Below are positions 11,850 to 23,029 of a DNA stretch of 64,000 nt, in pieces. The stretch comes from Wolfiporia cocos (Eukaryota > Basidiomycota > Agaricomycetes > Polyporales > Phaeolaceae). A program made the translations under genes and the position numbers. Each line of letters begins with the position of its first letter. The stretch's first letter is position 1. The stretch is from the NCBI GenBank assembly GCA_029448655.1, contig JACCLO010000020.1, positions 62,001-126,000 of the forward strand, in the 5' to 3' direction. The notes beneath the pieces were generated by a model. That model was not told the DNA's origin and made no database searches. It saw only the letters and a list, made by a program, of their open reading frames with translations.

Positions 11850-13058
11850 ATTCTGGTCACTGTATTCTACTGTGCTGTCAAATTCTTTCCCTGATTTGGG
11901 CACCTTCGTGAGTAACTGTTTCAGCTAGCCAGTCTATTATCACATTTGTGTATCATGGAGATCATGCTCTACCACTTCACGTTCGGATAATAGATTTAGG
12001 TGGACATTGTTGTATTGTATCCAGTGTGCTTTCGTGTCGTATAGTATCGAACATCGATACTGAGATGGAGACATGAGCACGCAATATGTCGCGGAAAGCG
12101 CAACACCCCTTCCACTTCTTCCCAGAGTTATCTTTGTTGACCTAGGTCACAGTAATACATCTTTGTTGTCCCTCACGCGTGACGGTGCCACCACTTCGTA
12201 TAGTGCTGGTAGTCTGATAAAGGCTCGAATAGCGCCCATTCATTAACGCTCAGCGGATAACTACGGGTAGGCTTTGGGCAAACTTCGAAGGCGAGATGAG
12301 GCCGGGCCGCACCATAATATCCGGGCCATCAAGAAGTAACGATGTATGTTCAGGTAGGAGGGCAACAAGGACCTTCTTTGAGCAACATAACTATAAGTCA
12401 TACAAAGCTAAGCAGAGATCAAGCCTTTCACGAGCAATATGACATAGGAAAGGCTGGCTTAGGGACATGCTGATAGGCCTGCTAAGCAGCACATCTAACG
12501 ACCCGAATTAGTTCCGCGAGGGCAAAGGGTCGAGGGAGATATAGTCGACACCCTTCCTACCACCGCGCTTGAGAATCTGCCGACGTAGATTCAAGCTAGG
12601 AGGATATGATGAGCATCTTCACACGAGATGTCAGATAGCTGACATACAGAGCAAGTAATGAGTTTGTGTACACTGAGGATTGAAAGGGTTCAGACGTGCG
12701 TTGCGATGCGATAATCCATTAATCTCACCTCCTGCTTCTGGGAAGTGGAACATTACCCAGTACAGTTTCGGAGGAAAGCTTCCAATTTCGAGCCAATACT
12801 AACAACCAGCTGAGTTATAAAAACAAGCCATCTTGACCATTTGTGGCCTTACCAATACAAGTTGCCCAAGGTGTGTAAGTCTGTGCCAGTCTTGTGCAAT
12901 TGCACTGAAATAGGTATTGGAACTACTCACGCCGTGAAGAATCCCCTAGTTATAGCGAATGTGATAAGTTGCGTTACAGTATTGTTTGTTCTGAGGAAGG
13001 CATCAAAGCACATTAGACTAGCGAGGATTATACGGATACACACCTCTCAAGTCCTGTC
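11850..13058. other. Unique part of segmental duplication, copy A (non-coding)
   Basis: No gene is supported. The stretch from about 11660 through 14390 is homologous to 22190-25260 (examples: CTCCACTTTCT/TTCCACTTCTT near 12110 against 22590, and ACCAATAYAA near 12850 against 23710). The homology includes the P450 3' end and the DUF6534-like gene. Confidence 0.7.
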
Positions 13059-14400
13059 TTATTTTTGCTCAGTATCCATGTCAACATCATAGTAATGTAT
13101 ATATCTGCGAGCGAGGTGCACAATGGTCCCATCAGCGACGGTATCTACGGTGAAATGAGACATGGTGATCGGAAAGAAGACAATATAGAAATACTGAACT
13201 CGCGTCGTCCATTCGGCGCTAGATATCTTAGATGATGTAGATCTGTCGAAACAATAATAAATAATTTGTCTTCGTAATGAGGTGCCACTCACAGGAAGCC
13301 TATGGCTGCTGGATATGACCGGAATCGCGATGAGTAATCCGTTCTCTCGATAAAGGTGGTACCGACCAATTCCGCTCCCTGTCAGTAGGATCATGTAATT
13401 GTGAGGCTAGACTCCAAAGAGTGATAAAACTACAGTACCAAAACCTGTCAATTCCACCGTGACCTAGAATGTTGTTAGTGGAAGGCTCGGTGGGATATTA
13501 TCAGATTCACTACCAGTATCGCCGTTAGCGGTATCTTATACCATCTGCCATTAAAGACTGTTTGCGTTAATTATCAGTTGCATAGCGGAAGAGAATCTCA
13601 GCTAACATAGCCACGTTTGATAAATATAGTACCTGTATTCGCGATAATTGCCCCGTATGATGTCCGCAAAAGATGTTACTTACGATTGCACTACTAATAT
13701 CATGACCGCCTGAAAAGCATAGTGTCACTATTTACTTTAGAATGTCGTTATGGAAGAACCTACGGTTAATGCCAGCTCAGCCTTAAAGGAAAGTCTGATC
13801 AGTTTCCCGTGTCACAATACTCAGAACCCTTACTCCAAAGTATGTGCTTTGTATAGAATCCTGCCGTTTTACTAATGCGACTTCAGAGTGATGAACAGCA
13901 AACTTACACCGGATACTGTAAGAATGACAAAATGCTGCCGTGTCCCTGGACTCCCACGGACCAAAGCAACTGAAGAATTTATCAATGACACGGTATATAA
14001 CTTAATAATGCAAGTTACTGACTGCAAGGGATACACATATTCTGGAGGTGTCAAAACACCTGACAACGAAACATTACTCAAATTGAACAACAGATAAGGT
14101 GGTGAACACTATTATCATACCACAATACCATAATCTGTGTTTCTATATTGAGTAACTCTAATGACTCTCATGTCTCGTATACTTACTATACTCCTGAGAG
14201 CCAGTGAGTCCTTGGGGTATGCCTTGAAGTAGTATGCTGTCTGGGCACAACTTATACCATAGAGGCTGTGGGTAGAGTAGAATGAGATGGCTGATACACT
14301 GTCAAGACCAGCCGCACAATATAGCCACTGAAATACCGATGAATGTACACCCCGACGATGAGTTGGCATCCAGGGAAAAAGTTGGCGACGACATGTCACA
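13059..14400 (-). pseudogene. DUF6534-like fungal membrane protein, probably degenerate (copy A)
   Basis: The minus strand near 14200-14290 encodes SLYGISCAQTAYYFKAYPKD, the LYG-xxx-QTxxYF-xxYPKD signature that opens fungal DUF6534 multi-TM proteins. Further down, at about 13330-13390, GRYHLYRENGLLIAI resembles the late LxLYTIxxGLL(T/I) segment of the same family. The middle exons cannot be joined cleanly: I see stops and shifted frames between about 13870 and 14110. Family function is unknown; members are multi-pass membrane proteins greatly expanded in basidiomycetes. Boundaries are approximate. A second, more damaged copy is at 23.0-25.2 kb. Confidence 0.55.
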
Positions 14401-14654
14401 AATGACTATGGCTTCATCGAGAGAGCCAGTGCACTATAATTATAACGTCGGAGCAATGAGCTGTACCGTGAGAGAAAATCATACAGTAGCCGGTAATCGA
14501 TTAATCTACCACATGAAACTCATGGTCTCCATCTTAAAGTCATACATACCGCCATTTTCTGATGATCTGTCAGATTCAGAACCGGATCCATTCACTACCA
14601 GTTCTATTTGACTCTATCAGATCCTGTACTAGCCCTTAACCCAGTCCCCCACCA

Positions 14655-14981
14655 GTGCCACAGTGCACTAGACCAGATATGGTATTTTGTTCATTCTTGA
14701 TCCAATCAGAGACATGTGTCAGAAAAAATACTCTAACTTTGCCTGTAGATTATGTAGTACTAGTAGGGCTGCGAGCTTATGCTATCAGCCGCTTTGGGGA
14801 TCGGCGGCTGACGCTGCTTGTCTTGATTCTCGGCTTCATAGCTGTCGTGCTTCACATTATTGTGATTATCACAGTTCGAAATTCTACTGAGCGTTGCGAA
14901 GTGTTGACAGAGATCAAAGTTCCAGACCTTACGAATTCACGATGTATTGATACCGTCGATGAATATGTATGGTCAAGATAA
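14655..14981 (+). pseudogene. Fragment of a fungal multi-TM (DUF6533-like) protein
   Basis: A 108-codon frame contains VVLVGLRAYAISRFGDRRLT followed by a strongly hydrophobic stretch (LLVLILGFIAVVLHIIVIIT). The L-R-x-Y-A-(I/L) plus basic plus TM pattern is typical of DUF6533-type seven-TM proteins. No other exons could be joined, so I treat it as a remnant. It has no counterpart in copy B. Confidence 0.35.
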
Positions 14982-15698
14982 TAAATTAACTTTCGGAGCT
15001 ATGCGTGGGTATGTGTGACTTCACTCCATCTGCTGTCAATATGAGTAGATCTCATCAGTTTCATGCAGTGGTAGATACAACTTGAGCTACTGGTAAAAAT
15101 GTCCAAAAGGTTGATCTGAATAATACAGAATTGCTTGCGACACGAAGCTGTGTGATCCTATCTGTTCTGATTGTGCTCTTCGCCACTTGGTATTACATCT
15201 ATGGCACCGGTTGCCTGAATTGAAACGTTCATTCACACATTCCAAGATGGCTGTGATGAGAGTAGTGCTACGGGATGGTATGTCCGCCGTAATGACTGTG
15301 CGCACATCAATCGAAAGCTCTCATTTAGGGACCATATACCAACCACCGAGTGACGGGTTCCTCGGCTAGTCGGGTGCCACCGATGTCGACGCCAGCATCC
15401 GGATGATCGTAGAAGGAAGAATGAATGCGACGGGGCTGATGAAAGGCCCGGGCATGATTATCCATGATGTGCAGTTTCCTAATGTGCGTTGGCAGCCCAG
15501 ATTGATTTCAATGCAGGGAAGGCGCCACAAAGACGCCACTGATGCAATCTGGCGTCTAATGGCGCACTAAGTGCCGCAGCAAAATCTACGCTTTATCATA
15601 CAGAGAAGACGATTGGCTCGTGCACGAGGACATACACGCGCATGTGTGAGCGGCATCGGTGCGCGACGGTGACCAGCGACACGGGCGAGCATCTCCGC
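14982..15698. other. Intergenic, left flank of the 6-kb element
   Basis: Nothing recognised. The last 8 bases (15691-15698, ATCTCCGC) are the target duplication of the following element. Confidence 0.4.
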
Positions 15699-16186
15699 TA
15701 GTGATGTGCCGGGCCCCCACTGACGGCCCACGGCTTGGCCCGGCCTGAGCCAGGGCTTGTCCGGGGCCTGGCACTGTGAGGATAATCATTACTTTAGCCT
15801 CATAAGTTTATAATATACTATCTCCAACTATTCCCTGACAAAACAGAGCTTTGATATCTTCAATAATTAGTGAAATGTAGTGTGAAATTAACCTTTCATC
15901 GGCACGGCATTCTGTGGCACGCCTACCAAATGGGGTGTCGTATAGGCACCCAAAGGTGCGTGACAGGCTTCAACACCAAGGATCCAACCCATGGGACTAT
16001 CCTATAGCTTCAATTTAATAATATGGAGGTACTACATTGGAACCCAGAATACTGCTATCATGTATGGTCTTATACCATAATTACTAGACATTTTATCCAT
16101 CAGAGCTTTCAGGCCAGGGGCTCATGCTCAGTGAAAACTACGGTCGGCTGCCAACAGGCTCGTCAAGGGAGAGACAAGCCACTCCA

Positions 16187-16728
16187 TGTTACAATTTTAC
16201 CAGGTGCACCCGAATATTTTCTTTGACACCTCACTGTGTATGAAGACTTAGCGTTCAACCGCTGTACCCAGCGCTCTATTTCTAGGGGCCTCCGCTCAAC
16301 CATAGGCCCTGTTTCATGTATAACAACCCTATGCCCATTCTCCGTGCTTGCATCGCGTTCTAGCTGATGTTATGTGTCTAACCACAGTAGTAATCAGTTT
16401 CATCCCTTGTTGCGCTCAACCGTAACACTTCTCCTTTATTACTTATACCGTTAGCTCGACGGACTTCATAGTAGCAGTACCAAGGACACTATGACCCCGA
16501 TTAACAGACCGTAGTATATAACCTGATGTAAATACTGGTCGAGTTCCTCAGCTCGACCTTGTTGAATTACAAGGATCTTATACTCGTTCTCAAAGGCTTG
16601 AGCAATTAAGCCTGCAGCTTGTATATTGACGCTCTGACTCTGAGGAGTCCGACGAGTAGTGCGCTACTCGATACGCTGAGTAACTCGACTTAGTTATTTT
16701 GCATTGGACGGATATTCGATCCGTAACA
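16187..16728 (-). mobile_element. Solo LTR, family 1, copy B (542 bp)
   Basis: The inverted partner of 156-697, with identical length. Perfect 5-bp duplication CTCCA at 16182-16186 and 16729-16733. Ends TGTTAC/GTAACA. Visible differences from copy A are mostly single substitutions. No internal retrotransposon sequence. Confidence 0.93.
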
Positions 16729-17374
16729 CTCCAACAGCCGAGTTTACATGTGTGATACTGGACAAAAGATAACTTTCCTGACTCGCTCACCCAGTTTCTG
16801 ACAGCCTGAGCTGCCGTAGCCCCTTGCCTTGGACTGGAGTGGCCCGTGCTGATTTGTCAAAATTTCTGTATTCATGTAACAACACCTGTACACAATTTCA
16901 TTTAAATTCCATCCATTACAACACAGGCTGAAACAGCCTTGAGCCATCTACAATACAGGCAGGACCATGTCCAGACAGGGAGATATTTACATTATTTTAT
17001 TCTGATACAGGCTGAATCAGGTATACACAGCTCTAAAAACATACAAATCTGATATCCTCACCTGGCCCCCCAGGTACATTTATGCAACTGTTCATGCAGT
17101 ATTGCATCATCCACATCAATGTGTTAAGTTATTTGATGTATTCCTGACTGACTAATGTTAGCAAAAGAAGCACGATGTAGTACATTACACACCAGAATGA
17201 CAGTGCTGGGTTGAAGATGCCACTGTATTGAACATGTGAGCACTCATATGCACAATAGGCTACACAACATACCTCGGCAGGAAGACCCTTGGCCTTAGTT
17301 TTCCACATCTAGGAAGCAGGTAAGTGTCAGTTGTAATGCATACAGTCATTAGAACTTGGAATTTACACACCATA

Positions 17375-19344
17375 CAGTCACCGTACCCTGGAACAGCCAG
17401 TCAACCAATGGGTACGATGGGCTCTTGTTGCCTGCAGGTCCAGTCAGCCCACCAGATTTTTGTAGCTGGAACATGGGGTGGGCCGACAGGGGGTCGCGAT
17501 GCCCATGTTTCCGTGAGCCCCAGTTGGCCCACCAACCAAAAATCTACATACCTGGAACATGGGGTGGGCTGACAGGGGGTCACAGTGCCCATGTTTCCGT
17601 GAGCCCCAGTCAGCCCACCAGCCAAATTTCCATGTACCTGGAACACTGGGTGGGCCAACAGGGGGTTGTGGTGCCTAAGTTGCTGTGAGCCCCAGTTGGC
17701 CCACCAACCAAGAATCTATGTACCTGGAACATGGGGTGGGCCGACAGGGGGTCACGGTGCCCATGTTTCCATGAGCCCCAGTCAGCCCACCAACCAAAAT
17801 GCTACATATCTGATGGTAACTTCAGTGTGTTATGAAGATTAGCTGTGACATTACATATTGAATGACACATGGTAAGCATTTGTTTGTATAGCACAGAATA
17901 AAATAGAAGCATTCCTAGTCAATATGACCCAAATACTCTGGGGTCATCCCTCTTTATGCATCGCCCAACTCCTCTAGCCAGTGCCCTACCAACCAAGTCG
18001 ACATAGAGGTGACAAGGCCCTAGTCGAGGTCGAGGTGCTTTCAGACTAGCAAGTAGAGTCACGCAGCAGAGATGGAGTATAAGTGCCCTAAGGCATGGTA
18101 CAAATTGATGAGTCTGAGGTTTGCCTCAGACTCTAGGGTTTATATACATGATAGTAGCACGGTAGTACTAAGTGACTACCCTTGCCCTAAAGTGACATGG
18201 CCTGTGCGCAAGCGCCTAACGATCACGGTACTTCTAAGGTTTACATAATCTATCATGTGTTAGTTTGCTAGCCGCACACTAACTAGTTAGGGGTGGTGAC
18301 GCTGTAAGACACCACCTGACAATGTATCCAGGAAGTCGAGAGTTCGACCCCTGGTGTAACCGTATATGTGAGGCATCACAGAAATTGCTGTGACACGATA
18401 CCCTCGCAGTAGGGGTCGCAAAATAGGCGCCCATAGCTCGCAGTAAGCTTGCAGTTAGCTCACAAAAACATCAGTAGCACATGTTAGGGCTTGCAATGGG
18501 CACATGACACAACCCTTTCCACAAGCATAATTATAAGCCAGTTGTCAATTTGGATTGCCATGTTGTGTATGAGATGCCACAAGCCTCACAACACTTATTG
18601 AAGGCTTAGTGCTAGTTATGGGCCCTTACTGTGACCCTTACCACCATTACTGTGACCCTTGCCATGACCCTTACCGCGACCCTTACCGCGACCAATGGGC
18701 GCTTATTCGCGACCCTTATCGTGAGCATAATTGTAAAACAATTGTCCATTTTGATTTCTACTATGTGCAAGCCACCATAAGCCTTGCAATGAGCTATAGA
18801 TGCTTATTGAAAGCTTGGTGCATTCTATGTGCCCTTTAATGTGACTATGACTGCAAGATATGCATGCTTACCATGATCCTTATTTTTTGGTTGGTGGGCT
18901 GACTGGGGCTCACAGAAACATGGGCACCGTGACCCCCCATCAGCCCACCCCATGTTCCAGGTACATGAACATTTGCTGGGTGGGCCGACTGGGGGTTGCG
19001 GCAACATGGGCACTGTGACCCCCCATCAGCCCACCCCATGTTCCAGGTACATAGATTTTTGGTTGGTGGGCCGACTGGGGCTCATGAAAACATGGGCACC
19101 GTGACCCCCTGTCGGCTCACCCCATGTTCCAGGTACATAGATTTTCGGTTGGTGGGCCAACTGGGGCTCACGGAAACATGGGTACTGCGACCCCCCATCA
19201 GCCCACCCCATGTTCCAGCTACAAGGATCTGGTCGGCTGACTGGACGTGCAGGCAATGAGGGACTTGTTGGCCGATGTCGGCTCTACCAGTGTACAAGCC
19301 CATCGTACCCATTGGTTGACTGGCTGTTCCAGGTACGGTGACTG
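17375..19344. mobile_element. Inverted-arm element with 86-bp subterminal tandem repeats
   Basis: The left end CAGTCACCGTACCCTGGAAC is matched by the right end read as complement (one base shorter). Each arm carries four 86-bp tandem units containing CTGGAACATGGGGTGGGC. The left-arm units begin near 17466, 17552, 17638 and 17724; the right-arm units end near 18960, 19046, 19132 and 19218. The interior of about 1.1 kb has no transposase. No target duplication is seen directly at these ends. Subterminal repeat arrays are known in CACTA and KDZ-type DNA transposons, but the superfamily cannot be set here. Open frames through the arms (rich in Trp, Gly, Pro) are repeat translations. Confidence 0.8.
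18621..18725 (+). repeat. Short tandem repeat, (GACCCTTACCGC)n-like
   Basis: Imperfect 12-bp units (GACCCTTACYRC) repeat through this stretch inside the inverted-arm element. It forms a low-complexity Tyr-Arg-Asp-Pro frame, which I do not regard as a gene. Confidence 0.7.
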
Positions 19345-19500
19345 AATGGGCTCGAATTTATGTCTTTCTCTTCATTTGTAAAGTATTCCCAGTACAATCC
19401 AAGGGCATACTTGGTCATGCTGGTGTGTGTCATACACTATACATGACTGCAAATGTCCTATGTGGGTCAAAGCATGTCGTATTGTTTAAAATGTGAGGAC

Positions 19501-20210
19501 TGTTACAGGTCGTATACCCATTCGTATATTCTGTTACAAATATAATCAGTTCTTCTGCACGTCACTCCAAGTCAGCAAGTGCAAGGCAATATTATCACGA
19601 ATAAGCCTTCGGACACTAAGTCTGTGACTCTAAGGGATCAGTCAATATCCAATGCACGCTAGAGGATATAATCTGTTCTAGAGCAAGTCTTGTAGAATAT
19701 AAGACTTGCCTAAGTCCAAGAAGTCAGTGTGCACTTCAAGGACTTAGTTGGTTCAAGAGCTCGGTGAATACTGAGCATAGTTTTCCTATGTTTGAGAATG
19801 AGTATAAGACTCTTGTTTATACAACAAGGTCGAGCTGAAGAGCCTTGACTTAGTTACATGAGTTTGTATACCACACTAGGTTTTAGGAGTCCTGTCTGTC
19901 CCAGATGTCACTGCTAATATCTACATCCTAGATTGAAACGTTTGATAAGTATGTAGTGATATATCTGAAATGATAGATAGTAATGATATGGTGGTTGAAT
20001 GCCATCTGTCAATCATAGAATGATAAATATGAAATGGTGGCAGAGTTGCATCTGCCCTAAGTAGATCAGGCCCTATACGCTAGTACAACCGGGGTTATCC
20101 CCGGTAGAGTCACAAGTAGCCAGGGGTGTTAGTTGCGCAACAAGTCCCTGTATCGTATTCACCCAATGGTGAGTTCCATGAGCATTCAAAACATCGAAAT
20201 AACCGTAACA
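19501..20210 (+). mobile_element. Solo LTR, family 2, copy D (710 bp)
   Basis: TGTTACAGG at the left end and AACCGTAACA at the right end, with the perfect duplication AGGAC at 19496-19500 and 20211-20215. It is the inverted partner of 1442-2149. Nested in the 6-kb hAT-like element. Confidence 0.93.
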
Positions 20211-21743
20211 AGGACTTGCTTTGCTGTGGTTCTGGTTCCAGACTCAAAACTGTTGGGAGTAGGCTGACAATGGCATGTGACAGCTGGCATCACGGTGCAA
20301 GGGGGGCATAGTCTATCATACAATACTGTCACAGTTAATTAGTGACATGCTGAGTTCTAGGGTTTCCGACCAAGGGGACTCAAATCAGCGTGCTCATGTG
20401 TGGCATGTGACCTCTCCCATACGTTCCACCGCTCTGCCATTCGTCAGGCGCCGTAGTAGATTAGATTAGATAACGTCTTGAAGCATACCCTGGCCCGGTC
20501 TGCACATGACACCCTATATCACATGCTTATGGTAGTGTGCTCGGACCTTGTCGTTTAGGGTAGACACACAGTCTTATGGTGCGCTGCATGTATATAAGTC
20601 AACGTTAGAGACCTTCTGTCTCCAACACAATGAATCTCGACCTTGGGGCGTACGCCCTGGGTTATACTCCATTACCCTGCATGATCACCTAGGCTTGCCC
20701 TCTCCCCCTCTCTAGGTCTCACCCTTCAATGTTAGCCTTAAGCTCTTGTTAGAGGGTCCTTAGGAGTGGTGTGGTATTGCATTAGGATTGGGCGTGTGGG
20801 CTAGTGACACAGTATTTCCCTGTGTCAAATACGGGGGACCCCGACGTACCGTTTCCACACAGTCCCTGCTTACCTGTACATGTATATAAGCAGTGTGGCG
20901 GGTGCACAGTTGCCTCACCAATTTGTATACAAAACTACTTACCTTGGTCCCTGTTCCTTGAAGTCATGTCTCGAGGCTTCCCTGTTGCTTGCCTGGCTTG
21001 GCATGTGTGAACTTCAATAAAAACAGCAGCCATGCGCAGTGATGGGTGTCAGCAATCCATGAGTGACACTGGGGCTAGGGGATGCGATAGAGAGGTTGGG
21101 AAGTGAGTGGATATCAGGAAGAGTGAAAGCAGACATAGGCATGAAAAATGTGCTCCAATTCTCTGAAAATGTGCGTGGATGATGCAAGTTCTGAAAAGAA
21201 TCTGGAATGACTGGTTGTGAGCAATATGTGCTGATAGACCGAGGAGCAGGAAGCATTCTGAGATTCATACTTAGATTCGTAGTAAAAACACAATGAGGTA
21301 AGATGAGAGTAAGGAGGAGGCAGCTGAAATGAGACTGCAAGTGTGCATGATGTCATGTCATCAATTTGGCTGGGTGAACAGATTACAGACAAGTTTGATA
21401 GGCACTTGCCAAATTTGCTAGAGCATGTCATTCATCTACATCTGTATACATGGGAAGAAAGCTTCAAAAATGCGAGGAGTTGGCAGAACCTGAGCCAGTC
21501 TGGATGGGTGGAAATATTAATTGATGAGATTGACTGAGACTTGTTGTACCTGATTTGAATGGCTCTGCCCAGATCAGCGCTGATGGCACCTGACCGTAGT
21601 TTTCACTGGGGCTCACAGCTTGGCCTGGCTTGGCCTGAGACACAAGCCGGGCCCTGGGCCATCTCAAGCCATGGTGTAAAGCCCAGCTTGGCCTGGCCTG
21701 GCTCACGGCCCAAAGCCGGGCCTGGCACATCACTAATCTCCAC

Positions 21744-22084
21744 CCAGCAGTACATGTAAGCGCAGCAGCAGCAGCAATATTGCACTTCCTACCGACCTCA
21801 CTCTTCTCTGCATTGAAAGATGGAGTTACATAGGCACATTAATCACTGAGGATGATACTGATCTGGGAGACGATGGAGAAGGAGGTGCTGCACAAGATAC
21901 TATACGTGTATGTGATAATGACAATCCTGCCCACATTACAGCTAAGAATTTTAACTTTGAGAGTTGGATGATGAAGAGCAATCTAAGAAGCAGGGCTTCA
22001 TTTGCAATAGATAAAGCGAGCCACTATATTAATTACCTAAGCAAAGTACCACATGTACATCAGTACTAGTTTGTGACCATCACG
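21744..22084. other. Intergenic between hAT-like element and duplication copy B
   Basis: Contains a short AGC/GCA run at about 21758-21775. Nothing else recognised. Confidence 0.4.
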
Positions 22085-22350
22085 TCGGAGCATGCATTCA
22101 TTGTGATTGCGTAGCGGCCACCCCATTGATGTGGGCTTGATCATGTGCTTGAGGGAGCATCAGGTACTCGCACCAAACAGCTATCTTAATACCGGTAATG
22201 GCAGAAAGAGGATTGAGAAGATATGGCCCACGAGTGACTTGCTGATGTCCATCACCATGAGTTGCCTCTTGTGTATTATCACTCTTCAGACTGAATGTTA
22301 GTAACTTGTCGCCATGTACTTAGGGTGGACAGGGTCCAATGTTGAAAATC
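22085..22350 (+). pseudogene. Fused remnants of the dienelactone hydrolase and P450 3' end (copy B)
   Basis: 22085-22132 matches the hydrolase gene at about 6601-6645 (plus-strand view CATTCATTGTGATTGCGTAG against CGTTCATCGTGATCGCGTAG). 22132-22175 matches about 6768-6815. From about 22185 it matches the P450 last large exon from about 11665 (GGCAGAAAGAGGATTGAGAA against GGCAGGAAGAGGATCGAGAG) and its last exon (GGTGGACAGGGTCC against GGTGGACTGTGGGTCC). The order and orientation follow copy A with about 5 kb deleted. Many differences are C-to-T or G-to-A at former CpG. Not coding. Confidence 0.8.
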
Positions 22351-23029
22351 TGAGAAAGAACTCTGGTCACTCTATCCGACTATGCTGTCAAGCTCCTCAC
22401 TTATTTGAGCACCATTGTCTCACATTAACCTATCATGGAGATCATGCCACACTCCTTCACGTTCAGATAATAGTATGAAGGTGAAAATCATTGTACTGTA
22501 TCTCGTGTGCTTTTGTGTCATAGTATTGGATGCTGATGCTGAGAGTTGGGGACGTGAGTACATGACGAGTCACAAAGAGTGTAATGCCCCTCCACTTTCT
22601 CCCAGGATCACCTTTGACCAAAACTTGACCTATGTCACAATAATACCTCTTCATTGTCCCTCATGCATTATGGTGCTGCCACTTTGCATAGGACTGGTCT
22701 TGATCAAGGCTCAATTAGCGTCCATCCATCAACACTCAGCAGATAACTTCAGGTAAGCTTTGGACAAACTTTGAAGGCGAGATGAGGCCAGCCTGCATGA
22801 TAATGTCTGGATCTTCAAGAGCTAACACTGTATGTACTGTGTAAAGGCAGCATAGAATCATAGATGCTGCTGGAGCAATGTAACAATGCATCATGCAAAG
22901 CAAAATGTAGAGTTTCAGTCAATTATCTTAATCTGCCAACTGCCCTTTGCTTAAGAAATGGCAGTTGCGAGCTAGGTTTGTGTGCAGATTAATCTGCTAA
23001 TTACGGCAGATTAATCTACTGTGACAATA

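Larger units (their letters stand above)
15699..21735. mobile_element. hAT-like element (6.0 kb) with nested insertions
   Basis: The left end TAGTGATGTGCCGGGCCC and the right end (complement) TAGTGATGTGCCAGGCCCGG are inverted. The flanks ATCTCCGC (15691-15698) and ATCTCCAC (21736-21743) are an 8-bp duplication with one mismatch. Subterminal regions on both sides are full of GGCTTGGCC/GGCCTGGC motifs. Inside lie two solo LTRs (16187-16728 and 19501-20210) and an inverted-arm element (17375-19344). About 2.8 kb of sequence remains once these are removed. I see no hAT transposase, so it is either non-autonomous or decayed. Apart from the nested elements, 20216-21600 holds no supported gene. Confidence 0.7.

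Noticed and set aside
18290..18365. tRNA-like stretch with GAGTTCGACCCC resembling a B box
   Set aside because: No 5-bp T-stem or acceptor stem can be paired and the A box is poor; at most a tRNA-derived SINE scrap.
17324..19312. Gly/Trp/Pro-rich open frames around 17.4 and 19.1 kb on both strands
   Set aside because: They are translations of the 86-bp repeat units in the inverted arms, not genes.
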